Source: an uncultured Clostridium sp. | GTDB taxonomy: Bacteria > Bacillota > Clostridia > Lachnospirales > Lachnospiraceae | DNA: 19,564 bases | Direction: 5' to 3' | NCBI GenBank assembly: GCA_900542035.1 | Contig: UQMJ01000036.1 | Coordinates: forward strand, 1-19,564 | Shown here: positions 1 through 6,732 of the stretch, in pieces | Layout of the letters: the number at the start of each line of letters is the position of its first letter | How positions within the stretch are numbered: the stretch's first letter is position 1 | Made by a program: the position numbers and the translations under genes | The notes under the pieces: generated by a model | Told to the model about the DNA's origin: nothing | Databases searched by the model: none | Seen by the model: the letters and a program-made list of their open reading frames with translations, nothing else

Positions 1-1
1 C

Positions 2-55
2 CTGGCTCAGGATTCCTTTATCGACGGTATTGCAGCCGGCGGTGTTAAGGGTTAA
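2..55 (+). CDS. C-terminal fragment, probable carbohydrate ABC transporter permease
   Basis: One frame is open from the window edge to a TAA at 53-55 and reads LAQDSFIDGIAAGGVKG. I recall the ending G-(I/L)-x-A-G-x-V-K-G as typical of MalG/AraQ-type sugar ABC permeases, whose last residues follow the final membrane helix. Only 17 residues are visible, so the family call is a recognition from a short tail. The gene converges on the recombinase pair, whose stop codon lies 17 bp away, and no terminator hairpin lies between them. It could be another protein with a similar tail. Confidence 0.45.
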   Translation: MAQDSFIDGIAAGGVKG

Positions 56-72
56 ATGTTGCATTCATGAAG

Positions 73-981
73 CTACCACTTCACAATTTCATCGATAATT
101 TTCCTCTGCTCAGCAGTAGACTTGGTCAGATAAATTCGGGTGGTTTCGATGCTTTCGTGGCCAAGCAAATCTGCCAGCAGGGAGATATCATTGCACTTAC
201 TTAGAAAATTTTTGGCAAAGCGGTGGCGGAAAGAATGAGGATAAACCATTTCTGGATTGATTCCATAACCGGCGGCCAGCTCTTTTAAATGAAGATTAAT
301 CCAACGGGGAGTCAGCGGCTTCCCGTTTTTATTTACAAAAAGGAACCCGCTGTTTCTGTCTTTGGCAGTGTACCAGGGAAGAGCTTCTTTACATAACTGT
401 TCAGGAAAATAAATGCGGCGAACCTTTCCGCCTTTGGAGCATAAATCCATGTAGCCGATTCGCAAATGCTCCATCTTTACCTGCACCAGTTCGCCTACCC
501 GAATGCCGGTAGCGCCAAGAAATCGAACTAAAAAATACCAGTCCATATTGCGATCAGACAAAAGTCCCCCTTTCAGACGGTCATAATCTTCCTGGGAAAT
601 GATGGAATCCAGGTAGGATTTCTGCTGCGTCCGGACGGCACGAAGCTGGTAGTCATCGGGAAGGAACTCTGCCGCTGGAACAGGGACATGGACTTCTCTG
701 AAAGGATGGGAGTCACAAGAAGAAGCTGACTGCCGGAAGAAAAAGGCTAAAAAATGATTCATAGCGCTGATTCGGGCATTAACTGTTGCCGGACGGTAAT
801 GAAGCATTAAAAATTCTCGATAGTCCTGGAGGTTTTTTACGGAAAGGGTGGGAAAGTGGATAAAAAAATGCCGGACAGCACAAAGGTAGGAGATAATGGT
901 ATTTTGGGACATTCCATGTTTTCTTAAATCTTCTTGAAAGTTTGACAGAGTTTCTTCTATATTTCTATCATTTATATTCAT
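73..981 (-). CDS. Tyrosine recombinase/integrase (second gene of tandem pair)
   Basis: This is a site-specific DNA recombinase of the lambda-integrase/XerC-D family, about 302 aa. Numbering here is from a TTG two codons upstream of the ATG. The N-terminal SAM-like core-binding domain covers about residues 10-85. The catalytic domain follows with a complete active set: Arg163 in TGIRVGEL, Lys185 or Lys188, His251 and Arg254 in HSFRHRF, His277 in LLGHESIETTRIYL, and nucleophile Tyr286. The ATG at 981 is chosen because AAGGAA lies about 10 nt upstream; the TTG at 987 would be too close. The gene starts 26 bp after the stop of its paralogue and is probably cotranscribed with it. Compared with that paralogue it has roughly 20 extra residues in the interdomain linker (about 85-118). 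No phage genes are adjacent. The target site is unknown. Confidence 0.9.
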   Translation of the reverse strand: MNINDRNIEETLSNFQEDLRKHGMSQNTIISYLCAVRHFFIHFPTLSVKNLQDYREFLMLHYRPATVNARISAMNHFLAFFFRQSASSCDSHPFREVHVPVPAAEFLPDDYQLRAVRTQQKSYLDSIISQEDYDRLKGGLLSDRNMDWYFLVRFLGATGIRVGELVQVKMEHLRIGYMDLCSKGGKVRRIYFPEQLCKEALPWYTAKDRNSGFLFVNKNGKPLTPRWINLHLKELAAGYGINPEMVYPHSFRHRFAKNFLSKCNDISLLADLLGHESIETTRIYLTKSTAEQRKIIDEIVKW

Positions 982-1007
982 AATCAAAACTTCCTTACTG
1001 CAAGGTA

Positions 1008-1865
1008 TTACCAGTCCACAATTTCATTGACCATTCTTGCCTGTTCACTGCTGGAACGGCGCAGATAAATTCGAGTGGTTTCAATACTTTCATGTCCTAA
1101 CAGGTCAGACAGCATCGCAATGTCGCCTCCGTGTTCGATAAAGCTTTTGGCGAAACGATGGCGGAAAGAATGGGGAAAAACCAGGCTGACATTCATCCCG
1201 TAGCGGGCAGCAAACTTTTTTAACTGCCCTCTGATGCCGGCGGCTGTAATCCGATCGCCGAAGCGGTTGAGAAATAAGTATCCCTCCGGTCGGCCTTCTC
1301 TGGCGAGCCAGGACATTGTATCGTCACGAAGCTGGGAAGGAATAAAAATACGGCGAGATTTATGGCCTTTTGAAAAAAGGTCCTTATAGCCGCGGTACAC
1401 ATCACAGGTAGTAACCTGAACCAGTTCGCTGACCCTCATTCCCGTACAGGCCATATAGCGAATGATAAAATAGTAAAGGTATTCCCCGTCCCGTTTCAGA
1501 CAGGATTTTAAATATTCGTAATCTGCCTCACTGATGATTTTGTCCAGATAATGTTTCTGCTGCATATGGATCATGGGAATCCGCATATCAGTAATTCCCA
1601 AATGTTCCAAATAGCAGTTGATCGCGCGGATCCGCAGGTTGACGGTCTGAGGCTTGTAATGTTCCAGCAGGTATACTTTGTAAAGCTGCAGGTTCGTGCT
1701 GTTTAAAATGGAATACAGAGAATAGAACTGTTCGATGGCATAAAGGTAGACATGGATGGTACTGTCTGCCATATTGTGAAAGATCAGATAATCCCTGAAA
1801 TCGGATAAATCTACTTGATGTTCGTCAGAATCCGGAAGATGATAAATAATTGCACGTCCGCCCAT
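1008..1865 (-). CDS. Tyrosine recombinase/integrase (first gene of tandem pair)
   Basis: This is a 285-aa tyrosine recombinase closely related to the downstream gene. The two share near-identical motifs (PHSFRHRFAK and LLGHESIETTRIYL), which points to tandem duplication. The catalytic residues are Arg144 (TGMRVSEL), Lys166 or Lys169, His232, Arg235, His258 and Tyr267, so the enzyme should be active. The N-terminal core-binding domain spans about residues 18-90 and the linker is short. The ATG at 1865 is supported by AAGGGGGAA about 6 nt upstream on the minus strand. The gene is first in a two-gene operon and is transcribed divergently from a cell-wall-repeat surface protein. A role in inverting or excising nearby DNA is inferred from context only. 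Confidence 0.9.
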   Translation of the reverse strand: MGGRAIIYHLPDSDEHQVDLSDFRDYLIFHNMADSTIHVYLYAIEQFYSLYSILNSTNLQLYKVYLLEHYKPQTVNLRIRAINCYLEHLGITDMRIPMIHMQQKHYLDKIISEADYEYLKSCLKRDGEYLYYFIIRYMACTGMRVSELVQVTTCDVYRGYKDLFSKGHKSRRIFIPSQLRDDTMSWLAREGRPEGYLFLNRFGDRITAAGIRGQLKKFAARYGMNVSLVFPHSFRHRFAKSFIEHGGDIAMLSDLLGHESIETTRIYLRRSSSEQARMVNEIVDW

Positions 1866-1899
1866 AAGAGTTCCCCCTTTTATGCCATCTTATCAGATT

Positions 1900-1928
1900 A
1901 TTATACACGATATAGATACAAAAACTAC
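1900..1928 (-). promoter_or_regulatory. Putative promoter of the recombinase pair
   Basis: On the minus strand a perfect TATAAT (1905-1900) lies about 35 nt before the start codon at 1865. Seventeen nt further upstream is GTAGTT, a poor -35 match. Transcription would start near 1893 and leave a short leader. The -10 box is convincing and the -35 is weak, so expression may be low or activator-dependent. Confidence 0.5.
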
Positions 1929-1937
1929 GGAGAAACA

Positions 1938-2014
1938 GGGAAAAAGATATGAAATTTCCCAATAATGTCGTTTCTTGGGGCTTATCAAGGACGCCAACTT
2001 GCGATAATTTCCCA
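1938..2014. repeat. Cluster of short direct and inverted repeats between divergent promoters
   Basis: Several short repeats lie together here. The direct repeat AATTTCCCA occurs at 1953-1961 and 2006-2014, exactly 53 bp apart. The inverted pair GGGAAA/TTTCCC lies at 1938-1943 and 1955-1960. The inverted pair CCCAA/TTGGG lies at 1958-1962 and 1975-1979. An imperfect dyad TTATC-AAG ... CTT-GCGATAA spans 1982-2007. They sit between a recombinase operon and a surface gene, so they could be protein-binding or recombinase core sites. Each repeat is short enough to be chance. Confidence 0.4.
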
Positions 2015-2029
2015 TATAAGAAGTATAAT
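1999..2029 (+). promoter_or_regulatory. Putative promoter of the surface repeat protein
   Basis: TTGCGA (1999-2004) and a perfect TATAAT (2024-2029) are separated by 19 bp, slightly longer than ideal. Initiation near 2036 would give a leader of about 58 nt before the ATG at 2094. The second AATTTCCCA repeat lies inside the spacer, so a protein bound there would affect this promoter. Confidence 0.5.
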
Positions 2030-2093
2030 TGCCTCGTAATGCAAAAAGGATTTCGAAAAGAGATTCAAAATGAAAAAGGAGAGTGCATTTATT

Positions 2094-3644
2094 ATGAGAA
2101 AGCAGACTAAATTAGTTGCTGTATTATCTGCAGCAGCTCTGTTCGCTATCGGTGCATCCATGACCTCCTTCGCAGGAACTGCTCACTGGGAGCAGGAAGG
2201 CGAGGACTGGGTATACCTTGACAAGGACGGCGACAAAGTAACTGATACCTGGAAGAAGAGCGGTTCCAACTGGTTCTACTTAGACAGCGACGGATACATG
2301 GCAAAAGACACCATCGTTATCTCTGGCGCTAACGATGATAAGTACTACGTTGATTCCAACGGCGCTAAGGTTACCAACACCTGGGTATCCGTAGATAATG
2401 AAGGCGACAACGAATGCTCCGATCAGGACGATATTACTACTGTATGGTACTATTTCGGTTCTAATGGTAAGGCTCACAAGGGCGATGGCAAGAAAGTTGT
2501 TAAGACCTGTAAGTATGGTGAAAACATGAATAAGTCCGGAACCTTCGCATTTGATGAGGAAGGCCATATGTTAAGCGGATGGCAGGATATCGAACTGAGC
2601 AACGATACTTATAGATACTACTTCGGCGATGAGAACGAAGGATGGGCACGTCTGGGCTGGCAGTACTTAGAGAAGCCAGAAGACGCTAGCTTTGATGAAG
2701 ACAGACCATATGAGAACGAAGCATGGTTCTACTTTGGCACCAACGGTCGTGCTGCACAGGATACTACCAAGTACATCAACGGTCAGTATTACACCTTTGA
2801 TACAACTGGCGCTATGAAGGATGAGTGGCGTATGGGTACTCCTGGCGTATCTGAGTCTACTGTTGAGACAGCAACCGATGCTCATGCATACTACACCGAC
2901 TCTATTGGACATAGAAGAACAGGCTGGTTATATACCTGGGCTCCAGACGATCCAGATCATGAGGAAGAAGAAAACTGGTACTACTTAAGCAACAAGGGCG
3001 AAGCATTCAACGATGATGCTAAAGATACCGTTAGAAGCGAGTATAACAAAGAAACGGAAGAAACCGTTAAGACTCCTTATGAAGCAAATGCTGTAAATAT
3101 GTTTGATGATACCGATGTAGAATTAGATGTAGCGGCTAAGGTTATCAAGAACAAGACCTTCTTATTTGATGGCGAAGGCAAGATGATTACCGGTGTTCGT
3201 AAATTAACTGGTGATACTAACCGTGTTGGCGGTAAAGTATTGGTAGAAGGCATCTACTACTTCAATACTGAAGAAGGCAGCCAGGAAGGCGCTATGATTA
3301 CTGGCAAGACTTCTGTAGAAGATGAAGGCGATAAGTACTACTACTACTTCAAGAAGGATGGTTCCGCTTACACTGACGCTATGGTTAAAGGCTCTATCTA
3401 TGGACATGACGGAAAGAGAATCGAAGCGGAATACGGCAGCAAGTATGAGCCAATCGTTCTGGATTACGATGTAGTTGACGGCGATAAGAAAGATGAGGCT
3501 GGCAATCCTGTAGTTCTTCTTGAGGCTGGCGACATGATCGTTGTAAATGGCAGCGGTACTGTTAAGAGAAACGCTTCCAAGATCGAAATCGACGGAACCA
3601 ACTACAAAGTAGAAGATTACAAAGTAGTTGACTTTGGTTTCTAA
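2094..3644 (+). CDS. Secreted cell-wall-binding repeat surface protein
   Basis: The 516-aa precursor has a signal peptide (basic MRKQTK, hydrophobic core, likely cleavage after Ala27 in TSFA-GTAH). Nearly all of the mature protein is degenerate choline-binding-like repeats, with aromatic-aromatic-hydrophobic-Asp plus Gly plus Trp/Thr patterns. Clear units lie near residues 39-53, 60-73, 118-127, 151-163, 231-245, 265-278, 294-305, 356-367 and 414-429. No separate enzymatic domain is visible, so it is probably a structural or adhesive envelope protein held to wall polymers. It is very acidic. Codons are strongly biased (AAC, GAC, ACC, GGC, AAG), as in highly expressed genes. The ATG at 2094 is chosen because AGGAGAG lies about 10 nt upstream; an in-frame ATG at 2070 precedes that site. 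The gene is divergent from two recombinases and is monocistronic with its own terminator. Confidence 0.88.
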   Translation: MRKQTKLVAVLSAAALFAIGASMTSFAGTAHWEQEGEDWVYLDKDGDKVTDTWKKSGSNWFYLDSDGYMAKDTIVISGANDDKYYVDSNGAKVTNTWVSVDNEGDNECSDQDDITTVWYYFGSNGKAHKGDGKKVVKTCKYGENMNKSGTFAFDEEGHMLSGWQDIELSNDTYRYYFGDENEGWARLGWQYLEKPEDASFDEDRPYENEAWFYFGTNGRAAQDTTKYINGQYYTFDTTGAMKDEWRMGTPGVSESTVETATDAHAYYTDSIGHRRTGWLYTWAPDDPDHEEEENWYYLSNKGEAFNDDAKDTVRSEYNKETEETVKTPYEANAVNMFDDTDVELDVAAKVIKNKTFLFDGEGKMITGVRKLTGDTNRVGGKVLVEGIYYFNTEEGSQEGAMITGKTSVEDEGDKYYYYFKKDGSAYTDAMVKGSIYGHDGKRIEAEYGSKYEPIVLDYDVVDGDKKDEAGNPVVLLEAGDMIVVNGSGTVKRNASKIEIDGTNYKVEDYKVVDFGF

Positions 3645-3677
3645 TTTTCACAATTAAATAACTTTCATTGTCAGCAG

Positions 3678-3711
3678 ACGGCTCCTTGATTTTTCAAGGG
3701 GCCGTTTTTTT
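3678..3711 (+). terminator. Rho-independent terminator of the surface protein gene
   Basis: A 12-bp stem (3678-3689 with 3694-3705, one G-T wobble) closes a TTTT loop and is followed by a run of seven T. It lies 34 nt after the stop codon. Confidence 0.9.
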
Positions 3712-3863
3712 GATATTTAAAACAGAGCGGCTTTAAAACCAGATGGATTAAATTTGTCTGTCCCTTTGTACATGGATCCTATAAGTCTTTTTGCCACCAT
3801 AACCCCAATTTATAAAAAAGATTCCAAATTGCTATAGCGCAGCTCCAAGAAATCCCGATAGAA
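3712..3863. other. Gene-free spacer between terminator and leuB promoter
   Basis: This AT-rich stretch belongs to a 307-bp gap between genes. I see no ORF with a ribosome binding site, no T-box signature such as AGGGTGGNACCGCG, no leader-peptide/terminator arrangement and no long repeat. Confidence 0.6.
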
Positions 3864-3895
3864 TAGTTGCAACTAACAGGTAAATGCGGTATTAT
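3864..3895 (+). promoter_or_regulatory. leuB operon promoter with palindromic -35 operator
   Basis: TTGCAA (3867-3872), a 17-bp spacer and TATTAT (3890-3895) form a good sigma-A-type promoter. Transcription would start near 3902 and leave a leader of about 50 nt. The -35 box lies at the centre of the perfect palindrome TAGTTGCAACTA (3864-3875), a natural place for a dimeric repressor. The short leader leaves no room for a T-box or classical attenuator, so control is probably at initiation. Confidence 0.65.
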
Positions 3896-3951
3896 GAAAA
3901 GAAACACATCTTGAAGACAAACTGTGAAGACAGACGGGAGGAGAGCAGAGT

Positions 3952-5043
3952 ATGGATGGCAAGATTACGTTGATTCCAGGCGATGGAATCGGACCGGAAA
4001 TTGTGCGGGAAGCAAAGAAAGTATTAGATAAGGTCGGAGAGGTTTACGGCCATACCTTTCATTATACAGAGGTTTTAATGGGCGGATGTTCCATAGACGC
4101 ATACGGTGTGCCGCTGACCGAAGAAGCTCTCCAGACAGCGAAAGAAAGCGACGCGGTACTTCTGGGGGCGGTCGGAGGAAATGTAGGCAATTCCAGATGG
4201 TATGACGTGGCCCCAAATCTGCGGCCGGAGGCAGGGCTTTTAGCAATCCGCAAAGGGCTAAACTTATTTGCCAATATTCGTCCGGCTTACTTATATAAGG
4301 AACTGGCAGACGCCTGCCCATTGAAAAAAGAAATCATCGGCGACGGATTTGATATGGTCATTATGAGGGAGCTGACGGGCGGATTGTATTTCGGAGACCG
4401 GTATACAAAAGAAGTAGACGGAGTGATGACAGCAGTCGATACGCTGACCTATAACGAAAACGAGATCCGCCGGATTGCAGTTAAGGCTTTTGAGATTGCC
4501 ATGAAGCGCCGGAAGCAGGTAATCAGCGTGGATAAGGCCAATGTACTGGATTCTTCCAGACTTTGGAGAAAAGTAGTCGAAGAAGTAGCAAAGGACTATC
4601 CGGAAGTAACGGTTACCCATATGCTGGTAGACAACTGCGCGATGCAGTTAGTCATGAATCCAGGACAGTTCGATGTGGTTCTTACAGAAAATATGTTTGG
4701 AGACATTCTTTCTGACGAAGCCAGTATGATTACCGGTTCCATTGGGATGCTGTCTTCTGCCAGCTTAAATGAAGGAACGTTCGGTATGTATGAGCCAAGC
4801 CATGGTTCAGCGCCGGATATAGCCGGAAAAGACATTGCAAATCCAATCGCAACGATTCTTTCTGCAGCCATGATGCTTCGCTATTCGTTTGATTTGGACA
4901 AAGAGGCGGCAGCGGTAGAGGCGGCAGTAGAAGAGATATTAAAAGAAGGATTCCGCACAGCAGATATTATGGCAAAAGGATGCAAACAAGTCGGCACTGT
5001 CCAGATGGGCACACTGATTGCAGATAAAATAAGGAGGCAGTAA
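3952..5043 (+). CDS. leuB: 3-isopropylmalate dehydrogenase
   Basis: This enzyme carries out NAD-dependent oxidation and decarboxylation of 3-isopropylmalate to 2-oxoisocaproate, the third step of leucine synthesis, in the cytoplasm. The 363-aa length is normal. The start has the expected GDGIGPEIV motif (11-18). Substrate residues include Arg100 and Arg110 (NIRPA), Arg139 in MRELTGGLYFG, Tyr146 and Lys195 (VDKANVLDSS). Metal-binding aspartates are Asp227, Asp251 and Asp255 in the DNCAMQL and FGDILSDEAS segments. The NAD-binding signature GSAPDIAGKDIANPIA lies at 285-300. The isopropylmalate-specific loop separates it from isocitrate dehydrogenase. The ribosome binding site GGGAGGAG lies 8 nt before the ATG. 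It is first in a run with ilvD, whose ATG lies 2 bp after the leuB stop. leuA and leuCD are not in the window. Confidence 0.96.
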   Translation: MDGKITLIPGDGIGPEIVREAKKVLDKVGEVYGHTFHYTEVLMGGCSIDAYGVPLTEEALQTAKESDAVLLGAVGGNVGNSRWYDVAPNLRPEAGLLAIRKGLNLFANIRPAYLYKELADACPLKKEIIGDGFDMVIMRELTGGLYFGDRYTKEVDGVMTAVDTLTYNENEIRRIAVKAFEIAMKRRKQVISVDKANVLDSSRLWRKVVEEVAKDYPEVTVTHMLVDNCAMQLVMNPGQFDVVLTENMFGDILSDEASMITGSIGMLSSASLNEGTFGMYEPSHGSAPDIAGKDIANPIATILSAAMMLRYSFDLDKEAAAVEAAVEEILKEGFRTADIMAKGCKQVGTVQMGTLIADKIRRQ

Positions 5044-5045
5044 TT

Positions 5046-6710
5046 ATGAAAAGTGACGCAGTAAAGACAGGGATGCAGCAGGCGCCCCACCGTTCGTTAT
5101 TTAATGCTCTGGGAATGACCCAGGAAGAGTTAAAAAAGCCGTTAGTTGGAATTGTAAGTTCTTATAACGAGATTGTTCCAGGACATATGAATCTGGATAA
5201 GATTGTGGAAGCCGTTAAGCTGGGCGTTGCCATGGCAGGCGGCACTCCTGTCGTATTTCCGGCCATTGCAGTCTGTGATGGAATCGCTATGGGACACGTA
5301 GGAATGAAGTATTCCCTGGTTACCAGAGATTTGATTGCAGATTCTACCGAGTGCATGGCTTTGGCCCATCAGTTTGACGCTCTGGTTATGGTTCCAAACT
5401 GTGATAAAAATGTACCTGGACTTTTAATGGCAGCAGCCAGAGTGAATATCCCGACCGTATTTGTCAGCGGCGGCCCGATGCTAGCTGGTCATGTAAAAGG
5501 CCAGAAGCGCAGTCTTTCCAGTATGTTTGAGGCTGTGGGATCCTATGCGGCAGGCACCATGACCGAAGATGATGTACGGGAATTTGAAGAAAAGGTATGC
5601 CCGACCTGCGGTTCCTGTTCCGGTATGTATACAGCCAACAGCATGAACTGCCTGACCGAGGTTCTGGGAATGGGGCTTCGCGGAAACGGCACCATTCCGG
5701 CAGTGTACTCGGAGAGAATTAAGCTGGCAAAGCACGCCGGCATGGCCGTTATGGAGATGTACCGCCAGAACATCCGTCCAAGAGACATTATGACCGAGGC
5801 AGCATTCCGGAATGCCCTGACGATGGATATGGCTCTGGGCTGCTCCACCAACAGTATGCTCCATCTGCCAGCTATTGCCCACGAAGCAGGCGTGGATTTA
5901 AACGTAGATATTGCCAATGAAATCAGTGCAAAGACCCCGAACCTGTGTCATCTGGCTCCGGCTGGCCCTACTTATATGGAAGATTTAAACGAGGCAGGCG
6001 GCATTTATGCAGTCATGCATGAGATCAGCAAGCTTGGACTTTTGAATCTGGACTGTATGACCGTAACCGGAAAGACGGTTGGGGAAAACATAAAAAATTG
6101 TGTAAACTTAAATCCGGAAGTCATCCGTCCTGTGGAAAATCCATACAGCAAGACTGGCGGCATTGCAATTTTAAGAGGCAACCTAGCGCCGGATTCCTGC
6201 GTTGTAAAGAGATCCGCTGTGGCTCCTGAGATGTTAAAGCATGAAGGGCCTGCAAGGGTATTTGAATGTGAAGAAGACGCTATCGCAGCAATCAAGGGCG
6301 GCAAGATCGTGGCAGGCGACGTAGTTGTCATCCGCTATGAGGGACCAAAAGGCGGACCAGGTATGAGAGAGATGTTAAATCCGACTTCTGCCATTGCCGG
6401 AATGGGACTGGGTTCCACCGTTGCCCTGATTACAGACGGACGTTTCTCCGGCGCATCCAGAGGCGCATCCATCGGCCATGTTTCTCCGGAAGCAGCAGTA
6501 GGCGGCCCGATTGCCCTGGTTCAGGAAGGCGACATTATTTCCATTGACATTGATAATCACCAGCTGAACGTTATGGTATCCGAAGAAGAACTGGAAGCAA
6601 GAAGAGCGAACTGGCAGCCAAGAGAACCAAAAGTTACAACCGGCTATCTGGCACGTTATGCAAGTCTGGTTACTTCAGCAGATAAAGGAGCGGTGCTGCA
6701 GTCAAAATAA
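5046..6710 (+). CDS. ilvD: Dihydroxy-acid dehydratase
   Basis: This enzyme dehydrates 2,3-dihydroxy-isovalerate and 2,3-dihydroxy-3-methylvalerate to the 2-oxo acids, the common step of valine, leucine and isoleucine synthesis. The 554-aa length is typical. Motifs include CDGIAMGHVGMKYSL (77-91), NCDKNVPG (118-125, with Cys119 and the probable carboxylated Lys121), CPTCGSCSGMYTANSMNC (185-202) and DGRFSGASRGASIGHVSPEA near the C-terminus. It needs an Fe-S cluster and Mg2+. The usual first cluster cysteine in the N-terminal xxCxxxVPGH motif is replaced here by YNEIVPGH (40-47). Cys77 stands beside the Mg-binding Asp78 and may serve instead. The ribosome binding site AAGGAGG lies in the end of leuB, so translational coupling is likely. 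Confidence 0.95.
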   Translation: MKSDAVKTGMQQAPHRSLFNALGMTQEELKKPLVGIVSSYNEIVPGHMNLDKIVEAVKLGVAMAGGTPVVFPAIAVCDGIAMGHVGMKYSLVTRDLIADSTECMALAHQFDALVMVPNCDKNVPGLLMAAARVNIPTVFVSGGPMLAGHVKGQKRSLSSMFEAVGSYAAGTMTEDDVREFEEKVCPTCGSCSGMYTANSMNCLTEVLGMGLRGNGTIPAVYSERIKLAKHAGMAVMEMYRQNIRPRDIMTEAAFRNALTMDMALGCSTNSMLHLPAIAHEAGVDLNVDIANEISAKTPNLCHLAPAGPTYMEDLNEAGGIYAVMHEISKLGLLNLDCMTVTGKTVGENIKNCVNLNPEVIRPVENPYSKTGGIAILRGNLAPDSCVVKRSAVAPEMLKHEGPARVFECEEDAIAAIKGGKIVAGDVVVIRYEGPKGGPGMREMLNPTSAIAGMGLGSTVALITDGRFSGASRGASIGHVSPEAAVGGPIALVQEGDIISIDIDNHQLNVMVSEEELEARRANWQPREPKVTTGYLARYASLVTSADKGAVLQSK

Positions 6711-6732
6711 GAGAAGAAAGGAAACCCAGCCA

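Noticed and set aside
73..1865. Recombinase pair as remnant of a prophage or conjugative element
   Set aside because: No structural, replication or transfer genes and no att-like direct repeats or tRNA gene lie beside them.
1866..2093. Invertible promoter flanked by long inverted repeats
   Set aside because: I compared both strands of the intergenic region and found only repeats of about 4-9 bp; no arm pair of 12 bp or more encloses either promoter.
2070..2093. Upstream ATG as start of the surface protein
   Set aside because: This ATG precedes the AGGAGAG that serves the 2094 start and has no ribosome binding site of its own; the extension also disrupts the signal peptide.
3712..3951. T-box or leader-peptide attenuator before leuB
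   Set aside because: No conserved T-box sequence, no terminator/antiterminator pair, and the promoter leaves only about 50 nt of leader.
3965..4871. Minus-strand ORFs opposite leuB
   Set aside because: They mirror codon bias of a clear coding gene, have no ribosome binding sites and resemble no protein family.
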